A stretch of 64,000 nucleotides of DNA, taken from NCBI RefSeq assembly GCF_000373645.1, contig NZ_KB892001.1, positions 376,441 through 440,440 on the forward strand, written 5' to 3'. The notes beneath the pieces are model-generated. The model ran no database searches, was not told the origin of the DNA, and saw only the letters and a list, made by a program, of their open reading frames with translations. How positions within the stretch are numbered: position 1 is the stretch's first letter; every line of letters starts with the position of its first letter. Shown piece by piece: positions 15,951 through 25,089 of this stretch. A program made the translations under genes and the position numbers. The DNA is from Streptomyces sp. ATexAB-D23. GTDB lineage: Bacteria > Actinomycetota > Actinomycetes > Streptomycetales > Streptomycetaceae.

Positions 15951-17192
15951 TCAGTTGTCGACCAGCGCGAAGGTCTGGTTGGCGATCTCCAGCTCTTCGT
16001 CCGTCGGCACCACGGCGACCGCGACCCGGGCGTAATCCGGCGAGATCAGCCGCGGCACCCCGGACCGTACGGCGTTCAGGTCCGCGTCCACCACCAGGCC
16101 GAACTCCTCCAGGCCGGCGATCGCAGCCTCCCGTACCGGGCCCGAGTTCTCCCCGACCCCCGCCGTGAACACCACCGCGTCCACCCGGCCGAGGACCGCC
16201 GAATAGGCGCCGATGTACTTCTTCAGGCGGTGGATGTAGATGTCGAAGGCGAGCGCGGCCCGCTCGTCGCCCTCGTCGACCCGGCGCCGGATCTCCCGCA
16301 TGTCGTTGTCGCCGCACAGCCCCACCAGGCCGCTCTTCTTGTTGAGCAGGACATCGATCTCGTCCGCCGACATCCCCGCCACCCGCTTGAGGTGGAAGGT
16401 GACGGCCGGGTCGATGTCTCCCGAACGCGTACCCATCACCAGCCCCTCCAAGGGGGTCAGCCCCATCGACGTCTCCACGCACCGCCCGCCCGCGACCGCC
16501 GACGCGGACGCCCCGTTGCCCAGGTGCAGCACGATGACGTTGACCTCCGATGGCTCCTTGCCCAGCAGCGCCGCCGCCTTGCGGGAGACGTACGCGTGCG
16601 AGGTGCCGTGGAAGCCGTAGCGCCGGATGCGGTGCGCGTCGGCCGTCTCCACGTCGATCGCATACCGCGCCGCGTACTCCGGCATCGTCGCGTGGAACGC
16701 CGTGTCGAACACCGCCACCTGGGGCAGGTCCGGGCGCAGTGCCCGTGCGGTGCGGATGCCCGTGATGTTGGCCGGGTTGTGCAGGGGAGCCACCGGGACC
16801 AGGCGTTCGATCTCCTTGAGCACCTCGTCGGTGATCACGGTCGGCTCGGTGAACCGCAGCCCGCCGTGCACCACCCGGTGGCCGATCGCCGCCAGGTCGG
16901 GGGAGTCCAGGCCGAGCCCGTCGGCCGCCAGCTCCTCGGCCGCCGCCCTGAGCGCCTCGTCGTGGTCCGCGATCCGGCCCTCGCGCTCCCGGACCGCGCC
17001 CGCGCCGGGCGGCGGGGTGTGGACGAGCCGGGAGGTCTCCTCGCCGATCCGCTCGACGAGCCCGGAGGCGAGCCGGGAGCGGTCGCTCATGTCGAGCAGC
17101 TGGTACTTCACGGAGGAGGAGCCGGAGTTGAGCACGAGCACCCGGCTCGGGCTCCCGGCCGCCGCCGTGCCTTCGGTGTTCGGGGTGGTCAT
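15951..17192 (-). CDS. ackA: Acetate kinase
   Basis: Catalyses acetyl phosphate + ADP to acetate + ATP and the reverse. The 413-residue protein has the N-terminal phosphate-binding motif VLNSGSSSVKYQL, the HLGNGASASAV segment, GTRSGDIDPAV and TAGVGEN. These are the standard ASKHA-fold signatures, with catalytic Arg and Asp/Glu positions in conserved context. The ATG at 17192 is preferred because GAGGAG sits eight bases upstream; a GTG nine bases earlier lacks room for it. It follows pta almost directly, so pta-ackA is one operon with pyk close behind. Confidence 0.95.
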   Translation of the reverse strand: MTTPNTEGTAAAGSPSRVLVLNSGSSSVKYQLLDMSDRSRLASGLVERIGEETSRLVHTPPPGAGAVREREGRIADHDEALRAAAEELAADGLGLDSPDLAAIGHRVVHGGLRFTEPTVITDEVLKEIERLVPVAPLHNPANITGIRTARALRPDLPQVAVFDTAFHATMPEYAARYAIDVETADAHRIRRYGFHGTSHAYVSRKAAALLGKEPSEVNVIVLHLGNGASASAVAGGRCVETSMGLTPLEGLVMGTRSGDIDPAVTFHLKRVAGMSADEIDVLLNKKSGLVGLCGDNDMREIRRRVDEGDERAALAFDIYIHRLKKYIGAYSAVLGRVDAVVFTAGVGENSGPVREAAIAGLEEFGLVVDADLNAVRSGVPRLISPDYARVAVAVVPTDEELEIANQTFALVDN

Positions 17193-17197
17193 GCGGG

Positions 17198-19324
17198 TCA
17201 CTCCTCGCCCTGCGCCTGGATCGCCGTAATGGCCACGGTATTGACGATGTCCTGGACGAGCGCGCCCCGGGACAGGTCGTTGACGGGCTTGCGCAGCCCC
17301 TGGAGCACCGGGCCGACGGCCACGGCGCCCGCCGAGCGCTGCACGGCCTTGTAGGTGTTGTTGCCGGTGTTCAGGTCCGGGAAGATCAGGACCGTCGCCT
17401 GGCCCGCGACCTTCGACCCGGGCAGCTTGGTCGCGGCCACGCTCGGCTCGACCGCCGCGTCGTACTGGATGGGGCCCTCGATGCTCAGATCGGGCCTGCT
17501 CCCGCGCACCCGGTCCGTCGCCTCCCGCACCTTGTCGACGTCGGCGCCGCTGCCCGAGGTGCCCGTCGAGTACGACAGCATCGCGATCCGGGGCTCCACG
17601 CCGAAGCGGGCCGCGGTCGCCGCGGACTGGATGGCGATGTCCGCGAGCTGCTCGGCGTCCGGGTCCGGGTTGACCGCGCAGTCCCCGTACACCAGCACCT
17701 TGTCGGCGAGGCACATGAAGAAGACGGAGGAGACGATCGAGGCATCCGGCCTGGTCCCCCCATCGCCCGCCGCCGCCCTGTCTGACGAGCTTTGCTCGGC
17801 CCCCTTTGTTCTGATGATCTCGAAGGCGGGGCGGATCGTCGCCGCCGTGGAGTGCACGGCCCCGGAGACCATGCCGTCGGCCAGGCCCTCCTGGACCATC
17901 AGGGTGCCGAAGTAGTTGACGTCCGAGACGACGTCGTACGCCAGCTCGACCGTCACCCCGCGGTGGGCGCGCAGCTGTGCGTACCGCTCCGCGAACTCCT
18001 GGCGCAGCTCCGAGGTCTGCGGGTCGATGAGCTGGGTGGCCGCCAGGTCGATGCCGAGGTCCGCGGCCTTCTTGCGGATGACGTCGGGGTCGCCGAGCAG
18101 GGTGAGGTCGCAGACGTCGCGGCGCATCAGGACGTCGGCCGCCCGCAGCACGCGCTCCTCGGTGCCCTCCGGCAGCACCACCCGGCGGCGGTCCGCGCGG
18201 GCCTGCTCCAGCAGCTCGTGCTCGAACATCATCGGCGTGACCCGGCCGCTGCGGGCGACCGAGATCCGGTCGAGGAGGGCGCCGGTGTCCACATGGCGCT
18301 CGAAGAGGCCGAGCGCGGTCTCCGCCTTGCGCGGGGTCGCCGCGTTGAGCTTGCCCTCCATGGCGAAGAGTTCCCCGGCGGTGGGGAAGGAGCCGCCGGC
18401 CACCGAGACGACCGGGGTGCCCGGTGCGAGCCGTGCGGCCAGCGTGAGTATCTCCTCGCCGGGCCGTTCGTCCAGCGTCAGCAGCACGCCCGCTATGGGC
18501 GGCGTCCCGGCGCTGTGCGCGGCGAGCGAGCCGACCACCAGGTCCGAACGGTCCCCGGGCGTGACCACCAGGCACCCCGGGGTCAGCGCCTTCAGCAGGT
18601 TCGGCAGCATCGCGCCGCCGAAGACGAAGTCCAGCGCGTCCCTGGCCAGCCCCGCGTCGTCGCCCAGCAGCACGGTGCCGTCCAGCGCAGCGGTGATCTG
18701 GGCGACCGTCGGCGCCGCGAGGGCGGGCTCGTCCGGCAGCACCGAGCAGGGCACCGGCAGGGTGGCGGCGAGCCGTTCCGCGACGGCCTCGCGGTCGTCC
18801 GGGGCGACCCGGTTCACGATCATCGCGAGGACGTCGCAGCCGAGCCCCGAGTACGCGCGGTAGGCGTTGCGGGTCTCTGCGCGCACCGACTCCGCGTTCT
18901 GGTCCTTGCCGCCGACCACCGCGATCACCGAGGCGCCGAACTCGTTGGCCAGGCGGGCGTTGAGCGCCAGCTCGTCCGGGAGCTGGGTGGCGGCGAAGTC
19001 GGTGCCGAGGACGAGCACCACCTCGTAGTCGACGGCCACCCGGTGGAAGCGCTCCACGAGCCGGGAGACCAGCTCGTCGGTACCCTGCTCCGCCTGGATC
19101 GCGGACGCCTCGTGGTAGTCCATCCCGTAGACGGTGCCCGGGTCCTGGGACAGCCGGTAGCGGGCCCGCAGCAGCTCGAACAGCCGGTCGGGGTCGTCGT
19201 GGACCAGGGGCCTGAAGACCCCGACCCGGTCCACCTGACGCGTCAGGAGCTCCATCACGCCCAGATCGACGACCTGGCGGCCGTCTCCCCGGTCGATCCC
19301 GGTCACGTACACGCTGCGCGTCAC
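17198..19324 (-). CDS. pta: Phosphate acetyltransferase with an in-frame insertion
   Basis: Interconverts acetyl-CoA and acetyl phosphate. The 708-residue protein is the long actinobacterial type. An N-terminal P-loop-like domain (SVYVTGIDRGDGRQVVDLG, where the usual Walker A is altered), a DRTGG domain and a C-terminal PTA_PTB catalytic domain (about 385-708) with MLSYSTGTSGSG and GPIQYDAAV are all present. Residues 508-525 (GAEQSSSDRAAAGDGGTR) interrupt the conserved EIIRTK/PDASIVSSVFFMCL stretch. They are encoded by a 54-bp segment that keeps the frame, which looks like a recently added repeat. The GTG start at 19324 has GGGAGA upstream. Confidence 0.93.
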   Translation of the reverse strand: MTRSVYVTGIDRGDGRQVVDLGVMELLTRQVDRVGVFRPLVHDDPDRLFELLRARYRLSQDPGTVYGMDYHEASAIQAEQGTDELVSRLVERFHRVAVDYEVVLVLGTDFAATQLPDELALNARLANEFGASVIAVVGGKDQNAESVRAETRNAYRAYSGLGCDVLAMIVNRVAPDDREAVAERLAATLPVPCSVLPDEPALAAPTVAQITAALDGTVLLGDDAGLARDALDFVFGGAMLPNLLKALTPGCLVVTPGDRSDLVVGSLAAHSAGTPPIAGVLLTLDERPGEEILTLAARLAPGTPVVSVAGGSFPTAGELFAMEGKLNAATPRKAETALGLFERHVDTGALLDRISVARSGRVTPMMFEHELLEQARADRRRVVLPEGTEERVLRAADVLMRRDVCDLTLLGDPDVIRKKAADLGIDLAATQLIDPQTSELRQEFAERYAQLRAHRGVTVELAYDVVSDVNYFGTLMVQEGLADGMVSGAVHSTAATIRPAFEIIRTKGAEQSSSDRAAAGDGGTRPDASIVSSVFFMCLADKVLVYGDCAVNPDPDAEQLADIAIQSAATAARFGVEPRIAMLSYSTGTSGSGADVDKVREATDRVRGSRPDLSIEGPIQYDAAVEPSVAATKLPGSKVAGQATVLIFPDLNTGNNTYKAVQRSAGAVAVGPVLQGLRKPVNDLSRGALVQDIVNTVAITAIQAQGEE
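17750..17803 (-). repeat. 54-bp in-frame insertion in pta with internal palindrome
   Basis: The segment separates two halves of a conserved pta motif and has a length divisible by three. Near its start on the coding strand it contains the stem CGAGC-AAA-GCTCG. It begins GGGGGCC and ends GGGGGGACCAGG, giving G-rich similar ends. The boundaries rest on my recollection of typical Pta sequences, so they may be off by a few bases. Confidence 0.6.
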
Positions 19325-19587
19325 GCGTGCTCTCCCGTCATCTCTGGTCCGGTACCTTGCCCGGTTCGGGTGGTATCGCCCGTTTGACGATACCTGCGGG
19401 GGCCGAGTGGCCGCCCGCCGGACGTCTGCCCCGCCCGCGCCCCCGCAGGCGGCCCCGGAACGGCCGGGAGCGCGAGGTGTGCGCCAGGCGTGGGACACTC
19501 GTCGTGACTCACGGTACGGGGGAGGCGGAAGAAGCCCCCGCCCCGCATGCCGACGGACGGACCCCAGCGAGCAGGAGATACAGCAGG

Positions 19588-20613
19588 ATGCGCATCGGAG
19601 TTCTCACCGCAGGCGGCGACTGCCCAGGCCTGAACGCAGTGATCCGCTCGGTCGTGCACCGGGCCGTGGTGGGCCACGGCGACGAGGTCATCGGATTCGA
19701 GGACGGCTTCAAGGGCCTCCTCGACGGGCACTACCGCCCCCTCGACCTCAACGCGGTCAGCGGCATCCTGGCCCGGGGCGGCACGATCCTCGGCTCGGCC
19801 CGCCTGGAGCGCGACCGGCTGCGCGAAGCGGCCGAGAACTGCGCCGAGCTGAGCCGGCGTTACGAGATGGACGCGCTGATCCCGATCGGCGGCGAGGGCA
19901 CGCTCACCGCCGCCCGGATGCTGTCGGACGCCGGGATGCCCGTCGTCGGTGTCCCCAAGACCATCGACAACGACATCTCCTCCACCGACCGCACGTTCGG
20001 CTTCGACACCGCGGTGGGCGTCGCCACCGAGGCCATAGACCGTCTGAAGACCACCGCGGAGTCCCACCAGCGCGTGATGGTGGTCGAGGTGATGGGCCGC
20101 CACGCGGGCTGGATCGCGCTGGAGTCCGGCATGGCCGGCGGCGCGCACGGGATCTGCCTGCCGGAGCGGAAGTTCGAGGTCGACGACCTCGTCAAGATGG
20201 TCGAGGAGCGCTTCGCGCGCGGCAAGAGGTTCGCGGTCATCTGCGTCGCCGAGGGCGCGCACCCGGCCGAGGGCTCCATGCCGTACGCCAAGGGCGAGAT
20301 CGACCAGTACGGGCACGAGCGCTTCCAGGGCATCGGCAACCGCCTGGCCGTCGAGCTGGAGAAGCGGCTCGGCAAGGAGGCCCGGCCGGTCATTCTCGGC
20401 CATGTCCAGCGCGGTGGCACGCCGACCGCGTACGACCGGGTGCTCGCCACCCGCTTCGGCTGGCACGCGGTGGAGGCGGCGCACCGCGGCGACTTCGGCC
20501 GGATGACCGCCCTGCGCGGCAACGAGATCAGGATGGTGCCGCTCGCCGAGGCGGTCACGCAGCTCAAGACGGTCCCCCTGGACCGGATGCACGAGGCCGA
20601 GTCGGTCTTCTGA
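19588..20613 (+). CDS. pfkA: ATP-dependent 6-phosphofructokinase
   Basis: Phosphorylates fructose-6-phosphate to the 1,6-bisphosphate, the committing step of glycolysis. The 341-residue cytosolic protein starts MRIGVLTAGGDCPGLNAVIR (nucleotide loop) and has PIGGEGTLTAA, where a Gly at the second variable position indicates ATP rather than pyrophosphate use. The catalytic motif is PKTIDNDI, with the Asp base and a lysine typical of the actinobacterial group. VMGRHAGWIALESG and the sugar-phosphate loop RGGTPTAYDR complete the set. AGGAG lies ten bases before the ATG. It is divergent from pta and ends at a strong terminator. Streptomyces usually have several pfkA copies. Confidence 0.95.
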   Translation: MRIGVLTAGGDCPGLNAVIRSVVHRAVVGHGDEVIGFEDGFKGLLDGHYRPLDLNAVSGILARGGTILGSARLERDRLREAAENCAELSRRYEMDALIPIGGEGTLTAARMLSDAGMPVVGVPKTIDNDISSTDRTFGFDTAVGVATEAIDRLKTTAESHQRVMVVEVMGRHAGWIALESGMAGGAHGICLPERKFEVDDLVKMVEERFARGKRFAVICVAEGAHPAEGSMPYAKGEIDQYGHERFQGIGNRLAVELEKRLGKEARPVILGHVQRGGTPTAYDRVLATRFGWHAVEAAHRGDFGRMTALRGNEIRMVPLAEAVTQLKTVPLDRMHEAESVF

Positions 20614-20639
20614 CCGCGCCGGATTCCCGGGAAGGCGAA

Positions 20640-20664
20640 GGGGCCCGCGACGCGGGCCCCTTTT
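20640..20664 (+). terminator. Rho-independent terminator of pfkA
   Basis: A 9-bp perfect stem (GGGGCCCGC, three-base loop, GCGGGCCCC) followed by TTTT, 27 bases after the pfkA stop. Confidence 0.8.
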
Positions 20665-20670
20665 CCATCG

Positions 20671-20703
20671 GGTCCCGCCGGGCGTCAGGTCCCGCCGGGC
20701 GTC
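20671..20703. repeat. 16-bp direct repeat, two copies
   Basis: GGTCCCGCCGGGCGTC occurs twice, separated by one base, between the pfkA terminator and the TAG-headed element. It looks like a small local duplication. Confidence 0.6.
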
Positions 20704-20712
20704 TCGGGCCGG

Positions 20713-20736
20713 CGAAGATCCGCCGGACAGGCCCTA
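20713..20736 (-). repeat. TAG-headed element end, second copy
   Basis: These 24 bases are identical to 182-205. Read on the minus strand they start TAGGGCCTGTCCGGC. The TAG is again the stop codon of the adjacent gene, here the XRE regulator. No matching opposite arm is seen nearby, so this copy is a fragment or a solo end. Confidence 0.65.
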
Positions 20737-21432
20737 ATCCCGGGGGTCGGCCGCTTCCCAGAACCTGGGCACGATCCGGGCCAGGAACGCCCGGCCCGCC
20801 TCACCCGTGCCGCCCGCCCGGTCCGTGCCGGTGCTGTTCCAGCTGAGCGTGGACGCCATGAGCGCCTGGTAGTCGCCGTGCAGCTGTTCCAGCGCCTCCT
20901 GGAGGCGGCGCCGGTCCAGCGGCACCAGCTTGGTCACCGGCCGGATGTACGCCTGCCAGCGCGTCGTCACCGCGCTGCGCAGCAGCCCGGCCAGCTCCTC
21001 GTCGCGCCCGGTCGCCGTCACGAAGTCGGCGGGCGTCAGCCCCAGGGCCTTACTGAGCGCGGCGGACTGGCGCTCGTTGCCCCGCCACCGCCCCGACTCC
21101 TCCATCCGCAGATACGCGGAGGTGGCCATCCCCACCTCGGCGGCCAGCTCGTCCGGCGCCAGGTCCCGGGAGACCCGGTGCTCGCGGAGGCTGCGCGCGG
21201 CGGTCAGCAGCTCGCCCGGGGCGCACCACAGCACCCCGGCGAGCGCGGTGAGCTCGTATTCGGTGGGGAGGGCGAGTCCCCGCTCCCATGCGGCCACCGT
21301 CTCGGCGGTGATCCGTAGTCCGTACTGAGCGCCGAGGCCGTAGGCGACATGACCGGGAGCCATTCCCAGGGCCTCGCGAAGTCTTCGGGCGGCGGGGGCG
21401 TTGAAAGGTGGGGTGGGGTGCACGGCCCCCAC
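20734..21432 (-). CDS. XRE-family helix-turn-helix regulator
   Basis: A 232-residue DNA-binding protein with two XRE-like segments. One is near residues 15-75 (GHVAYGLGAQYGLRITAETVAAWERGLALP). The second is near 85-135 (LAPDELAAEVGMATSAYLRMEESGRWRGNERQSAALSKAL). The C-terminal 90 residues are helical and of unknown fold. Length and layout match regulators conserved in streptomycetes at this position, whose targets are not known to me. The stop codon is provided by the TAG-headed repeat at 20713-20736. It has a divergent upstream region shared with the DeoR gene. Confidence 0.8.
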   Translation of the reverse strand: MGAVHPTPPFNAPAARRLREALGMAPGHVAYGLGAQYGLRITAETVAAWERGLALPTEYELTALAGVLWCAPGELLTAARSLREHRVSRDLAPDELAAEVGMATSAYLRMEESGRWRGNERQSAALSKALGLTPADFVTATGRDEELAGLLRSAVTTRWQAYIRPVTKLVPLDRRRLQEALEQLHGDYQALMASTLSWNSTGTDRAGGTGEAGRAFLARIVPRFWEAADPRD

Positions 21433-21803
21433 CGTAGGAGGCCGGAGCCGGTCTGACTACGGTGTTTCCGTCCGGAATTGAGGCTTGTAGGAAGCTCCCA
21501 GGGCCTGTATGGGGCCGGCCGGACGCCCTTCTGACGGAAACGGGCAGCCGCCCCGGGGCCCGGCGGGGCACTGCCGACCGTCGCGGGCGCCGTTCGGGCG
21601 CGGTCCCGGCCTCATTCGGGCAGCGGTCCGGACGGGAACAACCGGGCCACGCGGATTGACCAGGCGATACGGTCCCGGCGAAACGGGCACGAACGGGCAC
21701 AGGCGGAGCAGCGAAGAGCCTGGTCGCAGTGGGTCCCTTGCTTGTACAAACGACTCATGAGCCCGAACGGGGCCTGAGCCGCAGCAATACAGGGAAGTGT
21801 GCC
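21433..21803. other. Divergent intergenic region (XRE / DeoR)
   Basis: These 371 bases have no supported gene. They contain a TTGTACAA palindrome at 21742-21749, about 55 bases before the DeoR start, which may lie in its promoter or operator. An AGGGAAG Shine-Dalgarno precedes the GTG at 21804. I see no terminator. Confidence 0.5.
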
Positions 21804-22565
21804 GTGGACACCGACGAGCGCCGACGAGAGATCCTCAAGACGGCCCGACGCGACGGGTCGGTGGAGGTCACCGCGCTGGCCGCGGCGCTTCAGGTGGCCA
21901 AGGAGACCGTCCGGCGTGATCTGCACATCCTGGAGGAGCACGGTCTCGTACGCCGCACCCACGGCGGCGCGTATCCGGTGGAGAGCGCCGGCTTCGAGAC
22001 GACCCTGGCCGCGCGCACCAGCCGGCTCGTTCCGCAGAAGTCGAGGATCGCGGCGGCAGCGGCCGACCTCCTCGGTGACGCGGAGACGGTCTTCGTCGAC
22101 GAGGGGTACACGCCCATGCTCGTCGCCGAGGTGCTGCCCAGGGACCGGCCCCTGACCGTGGTGACCGCGTCCCTCACCGTGGCGACCGTCCTCGCCGACG
22201 TGGAGAAGATCACCGTGCTTCTCCTCGGCGGCAGGCTGCGCGGTTCCACCATGGCCACGGTCGACCACTGGACGACGCGGATGCTCGCCGGTTTCGTCAT
22301 CGACCTGGCATACGTCGGGGCGAACGGCATCTCCCGTGAGTACGGCCTGACCACGCCCGATCCGGCGGTGAGCGAAGTGAAGGCCCAGGCCATGCGCAGC
22401 GCCCGCCGCCGGGTCTTCGCCGGTATCCACACCAAGTTCGGCGCCGTGAGCTTCTGCCGCTTCGCCGAGGTCGGCGAATTTGAATCCATCGTCACCGACA
22501 CGGGTCTGTCCTCGGCCGAGGCGCAGCGCTACGCGCGTCTCGGGCCGCAGGTCATCCGCGTCTGA
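21804..22565 (+). CDS. DeoR/GlpR family sugar regulator
   Basis: A 253-residue repressor of usual DeoR length. The N-terminal helix-turn-helix (residues about 6-60) has the family signature VAKETVRRDLHILEEHGLVRRTHGGA. The C-terminal DeoRC domain (about 75-250) binds sugar phosphates and contains VFVDEGYTPMLVAEVL, TVVTASLTVATVLA and the DLAYVGANGIS motif. It starts at GTG with AGGGAAG six bases upstream. It directly precedes the polyol ABC operon in the same direction, so it very probably represses it and responds to a phosphorylated intermediate made by the downstream kinase. The known operator pattern cannot be assigned here. Confidence 0.88.
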   Translation: MDTDERRREILKTARRDGSVEVTALAAALQVAKETVRRDLHILEEHGLVRRTHGGAYPVESAGFETTLAARTSRLVPQKSRIAAAAADLLGDAETVFVDEGYTPMLVAEVLPRDRPLTVVTASLTVATVLADVEKITVLLLGGRLRGSTMATVDHWTTRMLAGFVIDLAYVGANGISREYGLTTPDPAVSEVKAQAMRSARRRVFAGIHTKFGAVSFCRFAEVGEFESIVTDTGLSSAEAQRYARLGPQVIRV

Positions 22566-22747
22566 CCCCCGCACCCCGCTCCCGTACCCCACCCCCGCAC
22601 TCCGCTCCCGTACCCCCGGTCTCCGCTTCCCCCAGTCTCCGCCCAGGAGTCTCCGTCCCGAGTGCCCGGACCCCCCCGCCCGCCGACCGGGCGGATGGCA
22701 TGCCCCTTACAACCAGTCCCTCAATGACGAGCGGTCAGGAGAACCAC

Positions 22748-24112
22748 ATGTCCCAACTCCAGGAACGCCGAATCGGCCTGAGCGCGCGGCTGGGCGCGGG
22801 CGTCGCCCTCGCGGCCCTGCTCGCCGGCTGCAGCGGCGCGGGCGGCGCCGGCTCATCCGGCGCCGACGACGAGATCAACGTGCTCATGGTGAACAACCCG
22901 CAGATGGTCGAGTTGCAGAAGCTCACCGCGGACCACTTCACCAAGGACACCGGCATCAAGGTGCACTTCACGGTCCTGCCCGAGAACGACGTCCGCGACA
23001 AGATCACCCAGGACTTCTCCAACCAGGCGGGGCAGTACGACGTCGCCACCATCAGCAACTTCGAGGTGCCGTTCTACGCGAAGAACGGCTGGCTCCACCC
23101 GCTCGACACCTACTCGGCCGAGGACAAGACCTTCGACCAGAAGGACATCCTGGAGCCGCTCCAGGAGTCCCTGACGGCCGAGGACGGCAAGCTCTACGCC
23201 GAGCCGTTCTACGGCGAGTCCTCCTTCCTCATGTACCGCAAGGACGTCTTCGCCGAGAAGAACCTGAAGATGCCCGAGAAGCCCACCTGGCAGCAGGTCG
23301 CCGACCTGGCGGCCGCCACCGACGGTGCCAGGAAGGGCATGAAGGGCATCTGCCTGCGCGGCCTGCCCGGCTGGGGCGAGGTCATCGCCCCGCTGACCAC
23401 CGTCGTCAACACCATGGGCGGCACCTGGTTCGACAAGGACTGGAACGCGAAGCTCGACACCCCCGAGTTCAAGAAGGCCGTCGAGTTCTACGTCGACCTG
23501 GTGAGGAAGCACGGCGAGGCGGGCGCACCCCAGGCCGGCTACGCCGAGTGCCTCAACAACATGACGCAGGGCAAGTCGGCCATGTGGTACGACGCCACCG
23601 CGGGCGCCGGATCGCTGGAGGCGTCCGGCTCCCCGGTCAAGGGCAGGATCGGATACGTCGCCGCGCCCGTCGAGAAGACCGAAAGTTCCGGCTGGCTCTA
23701 CACCTGGGCCTGGGGCATGCAGAAGGCGTCCAAGAAGACCGACAGCGCGTGGAAGTTCATCTCCTGGGCCTCCGGCAAGGAGTACGAGAACCTCGTCGGC
23801 AGGACGGTCGGCTGGTCCGATGTGCCCGCCGGCAAGCGCGCGTCGACGTACGCCAACCAGGACTACCTGAAGGAGGCCTCCGCGTTCGCGAGCGTCACCC
23901 GGCAGGCCATTTCCAGTGCGAACCCCCGTGATCCCGGCACCCAGCCGCGCCCGACCGTCGGCATCCAGTTCGTCGACATCCCGGAGTTCACCGACCTGGG
24001 CACCAAGGTCTCCCAGGAGATCAGCTCCGCCATCGCCGGACGCCAGTCGGTGTCCTCGGCCCTGAAGAACGCGCAGGCGCTCGCCGAGAAGGTCGGCAAG
24101 GAGCAGAAGTGA
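22748..24112 (+). CDS. Polyol/sugar ABC transporter substrate-binding lipoprotein
   Basis: An extracellular solute-binding protein (SBP family 1, 454 residues). A signal peptide ends in the lipobox LLAGC, with the lipidated Cys near residue 33, so it is tethered outside the membrane. The mature part has the family features DEINVLMVNNPQM, ITQDFSNQAGQYDVATISNFE and a C-terminal segment with WAWGMQKASKKTDSAWKFISW. The neighbouring dehydrogenase and kinase suggest a polyol ligand such as mannitol, sorbitol or arabitol. CAGGAG lies before the ATG at 22748. Its stop overlaps the first permease start (GTGA). The 182 bases between it and the DeoR gene hold a twice-repeated CGCTCCCGTACCCC motif. Confidence 0.88.
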   Translation: MSQLQERRIGLSARLGAGVALAALLAGCSGAGGAGSSGADDEINVLMVNNPQMVELQKLTADHFTKDTGIKVHFTVLPENDVRDKITQDFSNQAGQYDVATISNFEVPFYAKNGWLHPLDTYSAEDKTFDQKDILEPLQESLTAEDGKLYAEPFYGESSFLMYRKDVFAEKNLKMPEKPTWQQVADLAAATDGARKGMKGICLRGLPGWGEVIAPLTTVVNTMGGTWFDKDWNAKLDTPEFKKAVEFYVDLVRKHGEAGAPQAGYAECLNNMTQGKSAMWYDATAGAGSLEASGSPVKGRIGYVAAPVEKTESSGWLYTWAWGMQKASKKTDSAWKFISWASGKEYENLVGRTVGWSDVPAGKRASTYANQDYLKEASAFASVTRQAISSANPRDPGTQPRPTVGIQFVDIPEFTDLGTKVSQEISSAIAGRQSVSSALKNAQALAEKVGKEQK

Positions 24113-25089
24113 GTGCCTCCGTCTCCGACCCGGAACTGTCTCCCTCCGGCGCGCGCGGTGCCTTTGCACCCCGTAGAGCCGGCAAGGCCCCCGGCCGGGC
24201 CCGCGTCTGGGCCACCCGTGCCCCGCTGCTGCCCGCCCTGATCTTCCTGATCGCCGTCACCCAGCTCCCGTTCGTGGCGACGGTGGTGGTCTCGTTCTTC
24301 GACTGGAACTCGCTCTCGCCCGACGACCGCGCCTTCAGCGCGTTCTCCAACTACGGGGAGGTGTTCAGCGATCCGAGTCTGCGGGAGTCGGTGTTCACCA
24401 CGGTTCTGCTCACCGCGAGCGTCGTGATCGTGAGCGTCGTACTCGGACTCCTCCTCGCCCTGCTGCTCGACCGCGAGTTCATCGGCCGGGGGTTCGTCCG
24501 CACCCTGCTGATCACGCCCTTCCTGCTGGTGCCCGTCTCGGCGGCGCTGCTGTGGAAGCACGTGCTGTACAACCCCGAGTACGGCCTGCTGAACGGGGCC
24601 TGGGCGTGGTTCACCGGACTGTTCGGCGTCGACAGCCCCGGGCAGCCCGACTGGATCTCCGAAATGCCGCTGGCCGCGGTCGCCGCCGCCCTCGTCTGGC
24701 AGTGGACCCCGTTCATGATGCTCATCCTGCTCGCCGGGCTGCAGAGCCGGTCCGCCGAGCAGATGGAGGCCGCCCGGCTGGACGGTGCGAACGCCTGGCA
24801 GATGTTCTGCCACCTGACGCTGCCGCACCTGCGCCGCTACCTGGAGCTTGGCGTACTGCTCGGGTCGATCTACATCGTGCAGAACTTCGACGCGGTGTTC
24901 ACCATCACCGCCGGCGGACTCGGCACGGCCAACCTCCCCTACACGATCTACCAGACCTTCTACCAGGCGCACGAATACGGACTGGCGTCCGCCGCGGGCG
25001 TGGTCGTGGTGATCGGCACCATCGTCGTCGCGACCTTCGCCCTGCGCGTGGTCTCGTCACTCTTCCGCGAGGAGGCCGGCCGCGCATGA
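24109..25089 (+). CDS. ABC transporter permease, first subunit (MalF type)
   Basis: A 326-residue inner-membrane permease of the sugar CUT1 type with six or more helices. The first is near LLPALIFLIAVTQLPFVATVVVSFF. The EAA loop that contacts the ATPase reads EQMEAARLDGANAWQMF...LPHL (residues about 218-245), matching the EAA-x3-G consensus. It begins at a GTG overlapping the binding-protein stop and ends overlapping the second permease (ATGA). No ATPase gene is linked; Streptomyces sugar systems commonly share the ATPase MsiK encoded elsewhere, and I infer the same here. Confidence 0.9.
   Translation: MSASVSDPELSPSGARGAFAPRRAGKAPGRARVWATRAPLLPALIFLIAVTQLPFVATVVVSFFDWNSLSPDDRAFSAFSNYGEVFSDPSLRESVFTTVLLTASVVIVSVVLGLLLALLLDREFIGRGFVRTLLITPFLLVPVSAALLWKHVLYNPEYGLLNGAWAWFTGLFGVDSPGQPDWISEMPLAAVAAALVWQWTPFMMLILLAGLQSRSAEQMEAARLDGANAWQMFCHLTLPHLRRYLELGVLLGSIYIVQNFDAVFTITAGGLGTANLPYTIYQTFYQAHEYGLASAAGVVVVIGTIVVATFALRVVSSLFREEAGRA

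Noticed and set aside
14434..16035. Long open frame on the plus strand across pyk
   Set aside because: It is rich in Val, Asp, Gly and His in the pattern of antisense frames; the opposite strand encodes a complete pyruvate kinase.
15951..18575. Apparent extended acetate kinase frame into pta
   Set aside because: The extra N-terminal part is an alternate frame of pta; ackA starts at 17192 with a good ribosome binding site.
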